Counted from the stretch's first letter, positions 33,482 to 43,511 are shown. The stretch: 64,000 bases of DNA from Paenibacillus sp. PAMC 26794 (GCF_000316035.1 NZ_ANHX01000021.1:62001-126000), one strand, 5' to 3'. The notes: generated from the letters alone by a model not told the origin. Made by a program: numbers and translations.

Positions 33482-35731
33482 ATGAAACAAGAGCATGTAC
33501 AATACGACATCACCGTCATCGGCGGAGGACTTGCTGGTGTATGCGCCGCGATAGCCGCTGCCCGCATGGGGCAGCAGGTGGCGCTGGTGCAGAACCGCCC
33601 CGTGCTTGGCGGCAATTCCAGCAGCGAGGTTCGGGTCTGGGTGTGCGGCGCCACCGCCCACGGGATTAACCGTTATGCCCGGGAAACGGGTATTATGGGG
33701 GAATTGTTTGTAGAGAACCAGTACCGCAACCCGGAAGGCAACCCGTATCTCTGGGATCTACTCATTCTCGAAGCGGTCCGAGCCGAATCGAATATCACCT
33801 TGTATTTAAATACGGATGTGCATGAAGTGCAAGCCTCAGGCGATGGGGATGAACGAAAGATCACCTCTGTCACTGGCTGGATGATGGGCTCCGAGCGTAG
33901 AATTCATTTTGAGAGCAGCTTCTACCTGGACTGTACAGGTGATGGATTAGTCGGCTTTCTGGCTGGAGCCAAATTTGCACTCGGCCGGGAAGCCCGCAGC
34001 GAATATGGTGAAGAATGGGCACCAGAGGTGGCTGATCAGATCACGCTGGGCAGTACACTTCTCTTTTATACCAAGGATGCTGGTGCGCCTGTCCGTTATA
34101 TTCCGCCTTCTTTTGCCAAGGACATAACACAGACCAGCATTCCGATTCGCCGGGTCATTCGCAGCGGGGATTCCGGTTGTCATTACTGGTGGATTGAATG
34201 GGGCGGTGAACATGACACCGTTCATGACAATGAGCTGATCCGTGATGAACTGTGGTCCGTGATCTACGGGATCTGGGACTATATCAAGAATTCCGGCAAG
34301 TTCGATGCAGATCATATGACGCTGGAGTGGATTGGTTCGCTGCCTGGCAAAAGGGAGTACCGCCGCTTCACGGGTGACTATGTGCTCACCCAGAACGATA
34401 TTATCAGCCAGCGGGAGTTCCCGGATGCCGTTGCCTTTGGCGGCTGGTCCATCGACCTGCATCCTCCGCAGGGCATGTACGCCGAAGCGAGCGGCTCGAA
34501 GCATATGCATGCCGATGGCGTATATCACGTGCCGTTCCGCTCGCTGTATTCCGCGAATGTGCGGAATATGCTCATGGCCGGGCGCGACATCAGTGCATCA
34601 CATGTCGCCTTCGGCACAACGCGCGTCATGGCCACATGCGCGGTCATCGGCGAAGCCGCAGGTACGGGCGCGGCGCTCTGCGCGGCCATGGGGGTGTCGC
34701 CGCGCGAGCTGCACGCGAGGCATCTGGCGGTCCTGCAGCAGACGTTACTGCGGCAGGACGCTTCCATCATCGGGGTGCGCAGCCACGATGAGCTGGATCT
34801 GGCCCGGCGTGCCCAGGTTACAGCCTCCAGCACGCTGACGGGCATCGCTCTTGAGCAGCCTGGCGAGACGTACCCGCTGGGTACGGATGTTGCCCTGCTG
34901 CTGCCTGTGCATCCAGTGCTAAGCGGCCTGGAGCTGCTGCTGGATGCATCCAGCGATACCGCGCTGACGGTAGAGCTGTGGGATACGGGGCGTAAGGAGA
35001 ACTACGTCCCGCATTCGTTACAAGTTACGGCGACTGTTAACGTTACAACAGGAGCTAAGCGGTGGGTGAAGCTTCCGCTCGAATGGCGACCGGAAGAACC
35101 ACAGAATGCTTTTATAATCATCCGCTCCAATAAAGACGTCTCCCTCTACCATTCGACAGAAGCACACAGCGGGGTGCTGATCTTCTTCAAAACAGAAGAG
35201 AACCATGTGTCCAAAAATCTGGAGGATCATGCCACGGACCAGCCTGTCGTATTATGGTCCATGCAAGGGTTGGCGCGTCAGCCATTCTGCTGTCGTACCC
35301 TCACTGAGACCCTGGCCTATTCAGCGGACAATACGATAAACGGTTATCATCGCCCTTATGGTGGGCCGCAACAGTGGATGTCGCAGCCAATGCAGTCTGG
35401 CAAACCGGAATGGGTACAACTGACATGGGAAGAGCCACAAACCTTGGCTGAATTGCACTTGACCTTCAATGATGATGTGAACGAGGATCTGGTTAATTTA
35501 CATCACCATCAGACAACATTCCGTGTGATGCCTGAGTTGGTGCGTGATTATCGCGTGGATGTACTGACTCCGGCTGGAGAATGGACACAAGTCGCAAGCG
35601 TGCAAGAAAATCACAAAAGAAAAGTTATTCATTCCCTGGATATCCCTGTGTCAGCTCAGGCTCTGAGAATCATAATTGATGCCACAAATGGGAGCAGATA
35701 TGCGGAATTAATCGAGATTCGAGCTTACTAA
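33482..35731 (+). CDS. FAD-dependent oxidoreductase (FAD_oxidored, PF12831-like) with C-terminal sugar-binding-like domain
   Basis: 749 residues from the ATG at 33482 (AAGGAGG upstream). The N-terminal Rossmann motif is ITVIGGGLAGVCAAIAAARMG, then QNRPVLGGNSSSEVRVW and YLDCTGDGLVGFLAGAKF, typical of this family. After about residue 440 there are two beta-rich parts; the last (about 590-749, QWMSQPMQSGKPEWVQLTWEEPQTLAELHLTF) resembles a discoidin/F5-8 fold. The protein has no signal peptide. These proteins occur in polysaccharide-utilisation loci, but their substrate is not established. The segment 34400-34950 is much richer in GC than the rest of the gene. An AraC gene is divergent. Confidence 0.75.
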   Translation: MKQEHVQYDITVIGGGLAGVCAAIAAARMGQQVALVQNRPVLGGNSSSEVRVWVCGATAHGINRYARETGIMGELFVENQYRNPEGNPYLWDLLILEAVRAESNITLYLNTDVHEVQASGDGDERKITSVTGWMMGSERRIHFESSFYLDCTGDGLVGFLAGAKFALGREARSEYGEEWAPEVADQITLGSTLLFYTKDAGAPVRYIPPSFAKDITQTSIPIRRVIRSGDSGCHYWWIEWGGEHDTVHDNELIRDELWSVIYGIWDYIKNSGKFDADHMTLEWIGSLPGKREYRRFTGDYVLTQNDIISQREFPDAVAFGGWSIDLHPPQGMYAEASGSKHMHADGVYHVPFRSLYSANVRNMLMAGRDISASHVAFGTTRVMATCAVIGEAAGTGAALCAAMGVSPRELHARHLAVLQQTLLRQDASIIGVRSHDELDLARRAQVTASSTLTGIALEQPGETYPLGTDVALLLPVHPVLSGLELLLDASSDTALTVELWDTGRKENYVPHSLQVTATVNVTTGAKRWVKLPLEWRPEEPQNAFIIIRSNKDVSLYHSTEAHSGVLIFFKTEENHVSKNLEDHATDQPVVLWSMQGLARQPFCCRTLTETLAYSADNTINGYHRPYGGPQQWMSQPMQSGKPEWVQLTWEEPQTLAELHLTFNDDVNEDLVNLHHHQTTFRVMPELVRDYRVDVLTPAGEWTQVASVQENHKRKVIHSLDIPVSAQALRIIIDATNGSRYAELIEIRAY

Positions 35732-35732
35732 A

Positions 35733-35775
35733 ACAAAAAGGAGGATACAGGAAACTGTATCCCCTATCCTCCACA
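35733..35775 (-). terminator. Terminator of the GH105/849-aa/ABC operon
   Basis: On the minus strand, GGAGGAT ... ATCCTCC forms the outer stem and GATACAG-TTTC-CTGTATC an alternative inner stem, followed by TTTTTG. It lies between the convergent FAD oxidoreductase and GH105 genes. Confidence 0.7.
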
Positions 35776-35791
35776 CAAAGTCCGCCTTATT

Positions 35792-36862
35792 CTATTCGGC
35801 GGTTGGAGCCCGCAAGCCCTCAATCAGGATAAACAACGTAAGTGCTTGTCCATAACCCATCGGACTGATCGGTATGTCTTTATAAAACTGAGCATCCTGC
35901 CCCACAGGAGTACCATAGGACACCTGCTGTACGACTCCGTGATCATCAATATGTTTCAACACCGCTTCAAGCGCACTCAAGCCATTCTGGCGATAGGATT
36001 CATCCAGATATCCATACCGGATTCCCTTGAGAATGCCGTATCCAATCGCTGCTGTTGCCGAGGTTTCTTTGTAAGAGGTTGGATCATCCAGCACAGTGTG
36101 CCACATGCCATCCTCACCCTGAAGCTTGCTCAGTGCTCTGACTTGAGCGGTTGCTGTATCCAACAGATAGGCCTTCAGCCCGTCTTCGATCGGAATGATA
36201 TTCAGAAAATCCATAACTCCCGCCGTATACCATGCATTGCCTCTTCCCCAATGAACAGCACCATAGTTATGATTTTCATTGAAATCCCAGCCATGATAGA
36301 ACAATCCGGTTTTCTTGTTATATAGATATTTGATATGCACAAGGAACTGTCGTTTGGCTTCTTCCACCATGTCGGGTTTCTTGAAGTATACCCCTGCCTT
36401 GGCCAAAAATAGCACCGTCATAAACAGGGTATCAATCAGAATTTGACCATCATTGGCATCTCCCGTGATCATATGTTGAAACGCACCATCTCCGGTTCGC
36501 AGCAGTCCATCCATGATCCAACTGCTCCACTCCTCACAGACCTGTTCGTATTCCTTGTTGCCGGTGAGCTCGCATAGTGAGATCAAAGTAAGGAGCGGAG
36601 CACAGGTGTTCACATTTTTTTCTGGTAATCCTTCCATCAACCTTGCATTGTACCATGATTCGAGAAATTCCAGCACTTTAGGATCTTTCGTTGCCTCATG
36701 GAGCTGAAGCAAGCCATACAGACCGACACCTTGCGGCCATTCCCATAGATGTATGTCGATTAGTCCGATGGGAAACTGTTCATTGATGCTTGTGTTTTTC
36801 ATAGACTCCATCGCTTGGGATACCTTGCTTATTCTCTCCTGCAGCACCATTTGATTCAGCAT
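35792..36862 (-). CDS. GH105/GH88-type unsaturated glucuronyl/galacturonyl hydrolase (YteR-like)
   Basis: 356 residues from the ATG at 36862 (AAGGGA about 12 nt upstream; a GTG at 36892 is the alternative). (Alpha/alpha)6-barrel pattern: WEWPQGVGLYGLLQLHEATKDPKVLEFLESWYN, DTLFMTVLFLAKAG with the catalytic Asp candidate, YHGWDFNENHNYGAVHWGRGNAWYTAGVMDFL, and ETSATAAIGYGILKGI. These cytoplasmic enzymes remove unsaturated uronic acids left by polysaccharide lyases. It is the last gene of an operon with a binding protein, two permeases and an 849-residue protein. The exact polysaccharide (rhamnogalacturonan, glycosaminoglycan or other) cannot be told. Confidence 0.85.
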   Translation of the reverse strand: MLNQMVLQERISKVSQAMESMKNTSINEQFPIGLIDIHLWEWPQGVGLYGLLQLHEATKDPKVLEFLESWYNARLMEGLPEKNVNTCAPLLTLISLCELTGNKEYEQVCEEWSSWIMDGLLRTGDGAFQHMITGDANDGQILIDTLFMTVLFLAKAGVYFKKPDMVEEAKRQFLVHIKYLYNKKTGLFYHGWDFNENHNYGAVHWGRGNAWYTAGVMDFLNIIPIEDGLKAYLLDTATAQVRALSKLQGEDGMWHTVLDDPTSYKETSATAAIGYGILKGIRYGYLDESYRQNGLSALEAVLKHIDDHGVVQQVSYGTPVGQDAQFYKDIPISPMGYGQALTLFILIEGLRAPTAE

Positions 36863-36903
36863 GCTGGTTATCACTCCCTTGGTTTCTTGCACACGATTCA
36901 GCG

Positions 36904-39453
36904 CTACATGTCCAGTAACTTCAGTTGTCCCTTTACTCCATAACCTTCGTGTATAATTTCCTCTTCTTTAATAAGAAAAGGCTTGTTCATTCCCCATTGA
37001 ATTGGACCATATACCGGGTCTGTTAGAGTGAGAGTTAAAGCTTGATTATCGAATTGCGGGCTTGCAGAACGAACTTGGTTAATAAAAGCGTCAAATGAAC
37101 CGAATTGCTGTTCGCTTCCTGCTCTTATAATCCAGGCGTTACGCAAGCCATGGGAAATAAGCTCACGTTCTCTTGTCACCCCGCTGCTCTCCATACTCGT
37201 CCCGTTGGCCGCATATATAGCTGCATAACCCTTATCCAAACGGGCAAAGTGCCAGTTCTCATGCCTTACCCATTCCGTGAAGGAGTGAGTAGGAAAATAA
37301 GCATGTGTCCAGTCCGAGTTGTGATCCGCAGGAATATCAAACATCATCAAAGCGATCCCCTCATGCTGAACAACATCGGGCAATATCCCATTCCCAGCCC
37401 AGAAGCAAGGTCGACCATCTCCATGCTTGTATATTTCTGCCGGATGATTCACCCAGATCTGTGCCTCAGGTGACAGAGATAAATGCTGAACATGCTCCTG
37501 ATAACCTGGCTTGCGTGGACGGAAGCGAATGATTGAGGATAAGGAGTATTCCTTGGTCCGACAATGATAGAGCTTGGCGTAACCTCCCTTGCCCTGCTGA
37601 TTGGCGAACACCAACTGCTGATTGTCCCCGAGCAAGAGATGCTCCTGATATGCTGCTGGAGGACTGTAATCCGATAAACTCAAGGCAACATTGCTTATTG
37701 AATAATTGTTTACATTGCCAACGCCATAAGCGATCCAGCACATTGAAGTTGTTCCCGCTGCATAACTGCCCAGCAATTCCTTCTCATAACTGCGCCCGAA
37801 CGTTGTAGACAAGACTCCTTGATGCATCTGAACGGTAATATAATAGAATAACAGGTCCATTGCCTTTTTGGCTTGCTGTCTGAGCTGTTCATTATGGGCA
37901 AATTCATAGATATGCAATAGCCCAACCGCATCAATCGGAATGTATGCACTTGAATTCCATTCTGCCAATCCTTCATCCAAAAAGCGCTCAAACCATAATG
38001 CAAGCCTCTGCTCTGCTTTTTGACGATGTACTTCACCGGATTCACCACTGTTGCTGAACGTTTCATCTCCAAACAGCTGTCCGGCTAACAGTTCATTGGT
38101 ATGGAACAACAAGGCATGGTTCTCACTGAAGAACCACATCACATCATCGCCAGGTTCATCAATCCAATATCGATAGCCCAGAATGCTTGCTTTTACCCGA
38201 TCCCAGAACAATTCACTGAACAGATCGCTATTTCGCTCATCTCTCCAAAGACGGAACAGTCCCACCAGATAGAAGTCACTGCAATCCTTCCGTTGCTCGA
38301 TCCCTTCCACACCATCAAGCAAAATGTTCTCCGCTTCTTGCTGATTACCTCCTGTTTTGAGCATGGCAATGGCCTTATGAATATTGGGACTGCCCTTCTC
38401 GGCAATGCATCGCAGAGCCAGGGATTTGCGGGCTTCAATATCCGCAGCTTGCTGAGCTGCCTCATCATAGCTGGTATCATAGGATTGGCAGCCAAACTTC
38501 TTGGTTAGTACAACATTTGAAACTGAAATAGCCAGCGTGAAGTATACGTAATGATGACCGAGTTGATTCGTATGTGCCAGGACCAGGTCCGTTTCCTTTT
38601 CGGCGATGTGTATCGTCTTATTTTCGGTACCGTCAAAAAAATTGCCATACTGAATATCAACCACTCTAACGATGTCCGGTAAGGGAAGCGGCAACTTGAG
38701 CTTAATCTGCTCACCTCTGAAGAGATCCGAAGGAAAATAAGCCTGTTCGAGGGCTTCCTCTGCGGATTTTACAGACTCCGCCAAATGAGGAGCAATAGGC
38801 AGGGAAATCACCAATTCCTCGTCTCCCAGATATTCCACCGCAAAAGCATACATCGTATCCCGCTCAGCCAGATCCTCCCAGCAGGCATAGATCTCATTGA
38901 TTCCAGCTACAAGTTCAGCTTTAATAACGATTTCCTGCTCCTTGTTACGCATGAGTGGCGCAAAATCCGTTACCATTTCCCCATTCACCCACAACGTCAG
39001 ACTGCCATAGGTCTTAATCCGCAAAGAGGCGGTATGAGCAGTCTGAGAAATGAGTCTTGTCGCCGCGTAACTGCGCAGATGTGTCGGTACAAACCAAAAT
39101 CCTGATTGCTCCACCCGTGGATTATTCCAAGGAGAATACAGTGCCCAAGGCATTCCGTTCTCTTCTCCAACGAAGTCGTCTCCCGGGCTAGGAAACTCGC
39201 TCCATTGATCAAAAAATCGGTTCACAGGCTGCATTCTCCTATGTTCTACAAATTCCTTTCTGCATGGATTCTCATGAATGGCAAATCCATCGATAAGCCA
39301 ATCATTAATATCTCCTTCCATCGTTGTTGGAACAAAGGCAACAGGCTTCGTATATATGCCGCTGATCATCCAATGATTAATGACCTGATTGTGACCTAAT
39401 TTCATAGGTTTATAATTCAAGGTATCCATCCCACTCCAGGTGGTATCTGACAT
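36904..39453 (-). CDS. Large cytoplasmic protein of unknown function in a uronide-utilisation operon
   Basis: 849 residues, no signal peptide. ATG 39453 with AAAGGA upstream, 5 nt after the permease stop. The N-terminal third looks like beta-sandwiches (HWMISGIYTKPVAF, RIKTYGSLTLWVNGEMVTDF, INEIYACWEDLAERDTMYAF), reminiscent of the N-terminal modules of GH2-like or GH78-like enzymes. The middle (about 370-600) is helical and aromatic (FSENHALLFHTNELLAGQLFGDETF, LAEWNSSAYIPIDAVGLLHIYEFA) and fits an (alpha/alpha) barrel. The C-terminal part is again beta-rich. ENHALL and EWNSSAY hold acidic residues that could be catalytic. I cannot name a family; a new glycosidase or lyase of this pathway is the best guess from context. 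Confidence 0.7.
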   Translation of the reverse strand: MSDTTWSGMDTLNYKPMKLGHNQVINHWMISGIYTKPVAFVPTTMEGDINDWLIDGFAIHENPCRKEFVEHRRMQPVNRFFDQWSEFPSPGDDFVGEENGMPWALYSPWNNPRVEQSGFWFVPTHLRSYAATRLISQTAHTASLRIKTYGSLTLWVNGEMVTDFAPLMRNKEQEIVIKAELVAGINEIYACWEDLAERDTMYAFAVEYLGDEELVISLPIAPHLAESVKSAEEALEQAYFPSDLFRGEQIKLKLPLPLPDIVRVVDIQYGNFFDGTENKTIHIAEKETDLVLAHTNQLGHHYVYFTLAISVSNVVLTKKFGCQSYDTSYDEAAQQAADIEARKSLALRCIAEKGSPNIHKAIAMLKTGGNQQEAENILLDGVEGIEQRKDCSDFYLVGLFRLWRDERNSDLFSELFWDRVKASILGYRYWIDEPGDDVMWFFSENHALLFHTNELLAGQLFGDETFSNSGESGEVHRQKAEQRLALWFERFLDEGLAEWNSSAYIPIDAVGLLHIYEFAHNEQLRQQAKKAMDLLFYYITVQMHQGVLSTTFGRSYEKELLGSYAAGTTSMCWIAYGVGNVNNYSISNVALSLSDYSPPAAYQEHLLLGDNQQLVFANQQGKGGYAKLYHCRTKEYSLSSIIRFRPRKPGYQEHVQHLSLSPEAQIWVNHPAEIYKHGDGRPCFWAGNGILPDVVQHEGIALMMFDIPADHNSDWTHAYFPTHSFTEWVRHENWHFARLDKGYAAIYAANGTSMESSGVTRERELISHGLRNAWIIRAGSEQQFGSFDAFINQVRSASPQFDNQALTLTLTDPVYGPIQWGMNKPFLIKEEEIIHEGYGVKGQLKLLDM

Positions 39454-39458
39454 TCAAC

Positions 39459-40283
39459 TCATCCTTTCATTCCTGAAGTAATCATACCGCTGACAAAATA
39501 CCGCTGGAAAACCATAAAAACAATGAGTACCGGAAGCATCGTGATGACGGACATCGCAAGCAAACTTCCCCAATCCACGTTGTATTCACCAATAAAATTA
39601 GAGAGCGCAAGCTGGATGGTATATTTCGATGGATCACTAATCGCAATTAACGGCCATACAAAATCATCCCATCTCCACATGAAGGAGAAGATTGCGAGCA
39701 CCGCAAGAATTGGCTTCGCTATCGGAAGAATAATGCTCCAATAAATTTTCCATTCGCCCGCTCCATCCATCCGGGCAGCTTCCAACAGCTCGTCCGGTAC
39801 GGACAACAAATACTGCCGCATAAGGAACACACCTGTTGGGGTTGCTGCTGGCGGGATAATAATCGCGAGCAGGCTATTATACAACCCCAGTGCACTCAGC
39901 ACTTTGAATATAGGAATCATGATTACCTCAATCGGAATCATGAGTGTTGAGACAAAAGCAATTAATATGATCGCGCTTCCGCGGAAGCGATATTTCGCCA
40001 ATGCAAAACCTGCCATGGAGTTAATCAATAACAGTAGCAGCGTTGAGCTTACAGTTACGATCGTACTATTCATAAAATACAAGCCAAAATCACCTTTACT
40101 GAATGCCTCCTTGAAATGCTCAAAGGTGATTGGCTGCGGCCATAACTTGGGAGGGAAGCTGTACAGATCGCTATTCGTTTTCAAAGCAGAAATCACGACC
40201 CACAGGACAGGCAGGAGCCACACCACTGCGGCAACACTTAACAGACTGTAGATGAAGATTTTGACCATAGGCTTCATGACCAT
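39459..40283 (-). CDS. Sugar ABC transporter permease (MalG/YesQ type)
   Basis: 274 residues from the ATG at 40283 (GGAGG 9 nt upstream), overlapping the previous stop as TGATG. Six membrane helices; EAA loop EAARMDGAGEWKIYWSIILPIAKPILA. Second permease of the operon with the GH105 gene. No ATPase gene is present, as usual for CUT1 loci served by a common MsmX-type ATPase. Confidence 0.9.
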   Translation of the reverse strand: MVMKPMVKIFIYSLLSVAAVVWLLPVLWVVISALKTNSDLYSFPPKLWPQPITFEHFKEAFSKGDFGLYFMNSTIVTVSSTLLLLLINSMAGFALAKYRFRGSAIILIAFVSTLMIPIEVIMIPIFKVLSALGLYNSLLAIIIPPAATPTGVFLMRQYLLSVPDELLEAARMDGAGEWKIYWSIILPIAKPILAVLAIFSFMWRWDDFVWPLIAISDPSKYTIQLALSNFIGEYNVDWGSLLAMSVITMLPVLIVFMVFQRYFVSGMITSGMKG

Positions 40284-41188
40284 CACATAGCCCCTCCTTT
40301 CGATAGACGGAATTGCAGAGCCGAGAATCCACCAATAAGGATAAACAGTATCACCGACATGGCACTGGCCAGGCCAAGCTCCTGTCTGTTAAAGCCAATC
40401 TCATAAATATATTGAACAATATAGGTGGTATCTTTGCCCGGTCCACCACCTGTAAGCGCAAACATAAGTGGGAATGCTTTGAACGCATCAATCAGAGTAA
40501 GCATAACAACAAGCAAGCTTGTGGGCTTCAACAACGGGAGCGTAATATATCGAAACACCTTTATTCCCGTTGCCCCGTCCAAGCGGGCAGCCTCATAATA
40601 ATCCGTAGGTATAGCCTGCAAACCCGCGATAAAAATGACCATGAAAAAGCCTGCACGTGACCATACCGTCGCGATGATTACAGCCGTATTTGCCCAAAAG
40701 GAAGAAGTTAAAAAACCAACAGGTTCCACACCAACCACGGTTAACAGATGATTCAAAATGCCAAATGAATCTCCGAAAATCCACTTCCAGGTCAATCCTA
40801 CGATAATGTAAGAAATCATGGTCGGCCAGTAAAATACGGCCCTGAAGAACCCGCGCATTCTAATCTCGCGCGCAAGCAACAAAGCAATGCCTAACGCTGC
40901 TGCATATATTAGCGGGACAACAATCGCTGCATAAATCCCCGTTCGTCCGATGGTCGACCAAAATTCCCGATCCCCTATAATTTTAATATAATTATCCAGC
41001 CCGTTGAACTTCATTGGGTTCAATCCATCATAGACATGGAAGGAATAATAGAGGCCCAATAAAGAGGGAAATACGATAAAAGTTCCAAAGATCAGGAGGT
41101 TGGGTAGTATAAACAGATAAGGAGCAATAACGAGCTTCCTGTTCTGTTTTGCCAGCGTATTCCTGTTTAATCGTTGTCCTTCACTCAT
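40283..41188 (-). CDS. Sugar ABC transporter permease (MalF/YesP type)
   Basis: 301 residues, six membrane helices: YLFILPNLLIFGTFIVFPSLLGLYYSF at the N-terminus and the EAA loop EAARLDGATGIKVFRYITLPLLKPTS. It is translationally coupled to the next permease (TGATG). It follows the binding-protein gene after a 91-bp gap containing a hairpin at 41216-41251. Confidence 0.9.
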   Translation of the reverse strand: MSEGQRLNRNTLAKQNRKLVIAPYLFILPNLLIFGTFIVFPSLLGLYYSFHVYDGLNPMKFNGLDNYIKIIGDREFWSTIGRTGIYAAIVVPLIYAAALGIALLLAREIRMRGFFRAVFYWPTMISYIIVGLTWKWIFGDSFGILNHLLTVVGVEPVGFLTSSFWANTAVIIATVWSRAGFFMVIFIAGLQAIPTDYYEAARLDGATGIKVFRYITLPLLKPTSLLVVMLTLIDAFKAFPLMFALTGGGPGKDTTYIVQYIYEIGFNRQELGLASAMSVILFILIGGFSALQFRLSKGGAM

Positions 41189-41215
41189 CTGCTTGCCCCT
41201 TCCTTATGCGTTATT

Positions 41216-41251
41216 CGAAAGGGAGGCTTCACAGGAATCGGTAAGCCCCCA
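41216..41251 (-). terminator. Hairpin between binding-protein and permease genes (second ABC operon)
   Basis: On the minus strand, GGGGGCTT pairs with AAGCCTCC (one G-U pair) around a 13-base loop and is followed by a short CTTTCG run. The T tract is weak, so it may stabilise the upstream mRNA 3' end rather than terminate. Confidence 0.5.
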
Positions 41252-41279
41252 TATACGAATTAACCAAAGCGCTTTACGT

Positions 41280-42551
41280 TTATTGACTGCCAATAGCCTC
41301 GTTAATCAGTTTGGCTGTTCGATCCAATGCCTCCTGCGGAGTTGCCTTATCGGATAAAACCTCAACAATATTATTTTTCAGGTCCGTTGAAATTTTGGAT
41401 ATAATGGTCTGTCTGGACCAGTCATTAGCTGCAAGAGGCGAACTGTTCTTCAGTTCATCCGCGAAAATTTCAAACATCTCCTTGCCGAATTCATAATTCA
41501 ATACAGAGCTGTCCTTCCGTGGACTCATAAACAATGATTCTTGGTTATATTTTGAATTCACTTCTTTGGACGTTAAGTATTCAATAAATTCTGCCGCCTC
41601 CTGCTCATATCCGCTGCCTTTGAATGCCATCAGAAACTTCCCGCCTGGCACTGAAGAACGTTGTGTTCCTTTTGGCATATAAGTGACTCCCCATTCAAAA
41701 TCGGTGATATCCTTGTAATTGCTGATCATCCAGTTGCCAGCCCAGTGGGTAGCCACCGTCCCGGAACGGAACAGGTTGTTCGGATTTTCCCCTCCGAGCC
41801 ATACGGATTCGGGCATGATCCCTTCTTGATGAAGCTGCTTGAACTGCTCCATGCTACGGATTCCGGCTTCATTGTTAATCGCTGCCGCAGTGCCATCCTC
41901 CGTTAAGATGCTTCCGCCATTCTGATACAAAAGAGTGGACCATCTATGCGGTGTGACATCCCATACCATGCCATAACGTGCTCCGCCTTTGTCCATAACC
42001 TCTTTTAACGCAGCTGTGTATTCATCCCACGTCCATACCTGGTCAGGAGAGGTCGGTACTTTGACGCCCGCTTTATCAAATAAGGTTTTGTTATAAATAA
42101 GCCCATTCGCTGTGACATCCATAGGCGCCGCTACCAACTTGTCATTAATAACATAATAAGGTTTAAGTGAGTCAATAAATTGATCCTTGAATTGATCCGC
42201 ATTGCCCACGTAGGGTGTCAGATCCACCGCCTGATTAGCAAATGATCCGGTATCCGTGACCCGGCTCAGGGCAGGTGGCTTTCCACCGGATAACATCGTT
42301 TTTAATTTGGTTTGGATATCCTTGAAGCCAACTTCAATCAGATTGATCTTAACCTTGGTATTCGTCTGCTCATAATCTTTGATGATTTCCTTGATGACTT
42401 CTCCTTCTTTTCCGTCAGAGAACCACAGGAAATCCAGAGTTGTTTGTTTTGGATTAGCATTGCTACCTGAATTTCCGCAAGCAGTCAGTACGATGAGTAA
42501 CATGACCATTACCATGCTAGTGATGAGCTTAAACGTTGTTCTTCTTGTCAT
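41280..42551 (-). CDS. Sugar ABC transporter substrate-binding lipoprotein
   Basis: 423 residues from the ATG at 42551 (AGGAGATG upstream). Signal peptide with lipobox LTAC. Solute-binding family 1: LDFLWFSDGKEGEVIKEIIKDYE, GLIYNKTLFDKAGVKVPTSPDQVWTWDEY, and HWAGNWMISNYKDITDFEWGV. It should bind the unsaturated oligo-uronide that the GH105 enzyme later processes, an inference from operon membership. The AraC regulator gene lies only 22 nt upstream in the same direction. Confidence 0.9.
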   Translation of the reverse strand: MTRRTTFKLITSMVMVMLLIVLTACGNSGSNANPKQTTLDFLWFSDGKEGEVIKEIIKDYEQTNTKVKINLIEVGFKDIQTKLKTMLSGGKPPALSRVTDTGSFANQAVDLTPYVGNADQFKDQFIDSLKPYYVINDKLVAAPMDVTANGLIYNKTLFDKAGVKVPTSPDQVWTWDEYTAALKEVMDKGGARYGMVWDVTPHRWSTLLYQNGGSILTEDGTAAAINNEAGIRSMEQFKQLHQEGIMPESVWLGGENPNNLFRSGTVATHWAGNWMISNYKDITDFEWGVTYMPKGTQRSSVPGGKFLMAFKGSGYEQEAAEFIEYLTSKEVNSKYNQESLFMSPRKDSSVLNYEFGKEMFEIFADELKNSSPLAANDWSRQTIISKISTDLKNNIVEVLSDKATPQEALDRTAKLINEAIGSQ

Positions 42552-42573
42552 ATCAACATCTCCTTGGAAGGGT

Positions 42574-43455
42574 TTAATGAATTTTTGCTTCGTTAAGCAA
42601 TTCACTTTTACGGAATAACTGTGGCGATACACCCACATACTGTTTAAAGGCCCTGCTAAAATATACAGGTGTGTTAAAGCCTAGTGTCTCTGATATCGAC
42701 AAAATCGGTGCATCCGTAGACAGCAACAATTTTTTGGCCTCTGCAACCCTTTTCCGTATTACATAATTGCTTATGGTATATCCCGTCGTTTCTTTAAAAG
42801 AATGACAAATGTAGTATTTATTCAAATGGAGTATTTTAGACAACTCATCCAAAGAAACATTCTCCGTGTAGTTCTGGTTTAAATAATGAAGAACCCGGCT
42901 TACGCTTGTTTGCTTTTGGGAAGAACATAAAATAGGATTGGCGGATTGCTCACTAGTCGTTTTTCGGTAAATCCGCAGTAGCAATTGGGTAAGACTTAAT
43001 TTGACCATTGTTTTGTACCCTGTATTTCCTGCACCCATCTCCTCCTTGATTCCCTTAAATATACCTGTGATATGCTCACGCTCCTCCGGAGGCCAATGCA
43101 CCAATAACCCATTGGGATGACGGAATATGGACATCAGATTCTCCAACTGACTGACAGCAAGCATGTCCAAAAGCAATAATTCCGTGAAATTGACGAAACT
43201 TCGCTTGTACACGATTTCTCTTGAAGGATTGATTCGGTGGGGCACACCGCCTCTGAATATAAACATATCTCCGGGCAGCGGCTTATATATTCGGTCACCG
43301 ATTAAAAAGGTTGCATCTCCTTGAATAAAATAATGTATCTCATACCCATTATGCGTATGAACAGGCCATTCATCCTGAAAATTATCTGCTTCTGATCGCA
43401 CATAAACTTCATTTTCCTGCAGAGCAATATTCGTCGGGGTGTGTATGGTTAGCAT
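42574..43455 (-). CDS. AraC-family regulator heading the uronide-utilisation operon
   Basis: 293 residues from the ATG at 43455 (GGGAGA 9 nt upstream; MLTIHTPTNIALQ). Cupin: DEWPVHTHNGYEIHYFIQGDATFLIGDRIYKPLPGDMFIFRGGVPHRI. HTH_18: VSLDELSKILHLNKYYICHSFKETTG and ILSISETLGFNTPVYFSRAFKQYVGVSP. It is the first gene of the operon running to 35792, so it likely autoregulates. A cre-like palindrome lies 57-71 bp upstream of its start. Confidence 0.87.
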   Translation of the reverse strand: MLTIHTPTNIALQENEVYVRSEADNFQDEWPVHTHNGYEIHYFIQGDATFLIGDRIYKPLPGDMFIFRGGVPHRINPSREIVYKRSFVNFTELLLLDMLAVSQLENLMSIFRHPNGLLVHWPPEEREHITGIFKGIKEEMGAGNTGYKTMVKLSLTQLLLRIYRKTTSEQSANPILCSSQKQTSVSRVLHYLNQNYTENVSLDELSKILHLNKYYICHSFKETTGYTISNYVIRKRVAEAKKLLLSTDAPILSISETLGFNTPVYFSRAFKQYVGVSPQLFRKSELLNEAKIH

Positions 43456-43511
43456 CAGTAAAGATCTCCCTTCCCAGAATATAAAAAGCAATATAGTTTA
43501 ATAATTTACAA

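Noticed and set aside
41266..41280. AAAGCGCTTT core between binding-protein and permease genes
   Set aside because: It is palindromic like cre, but is downstream of the first structural gene, next to a hairpin, with no promoter visible.
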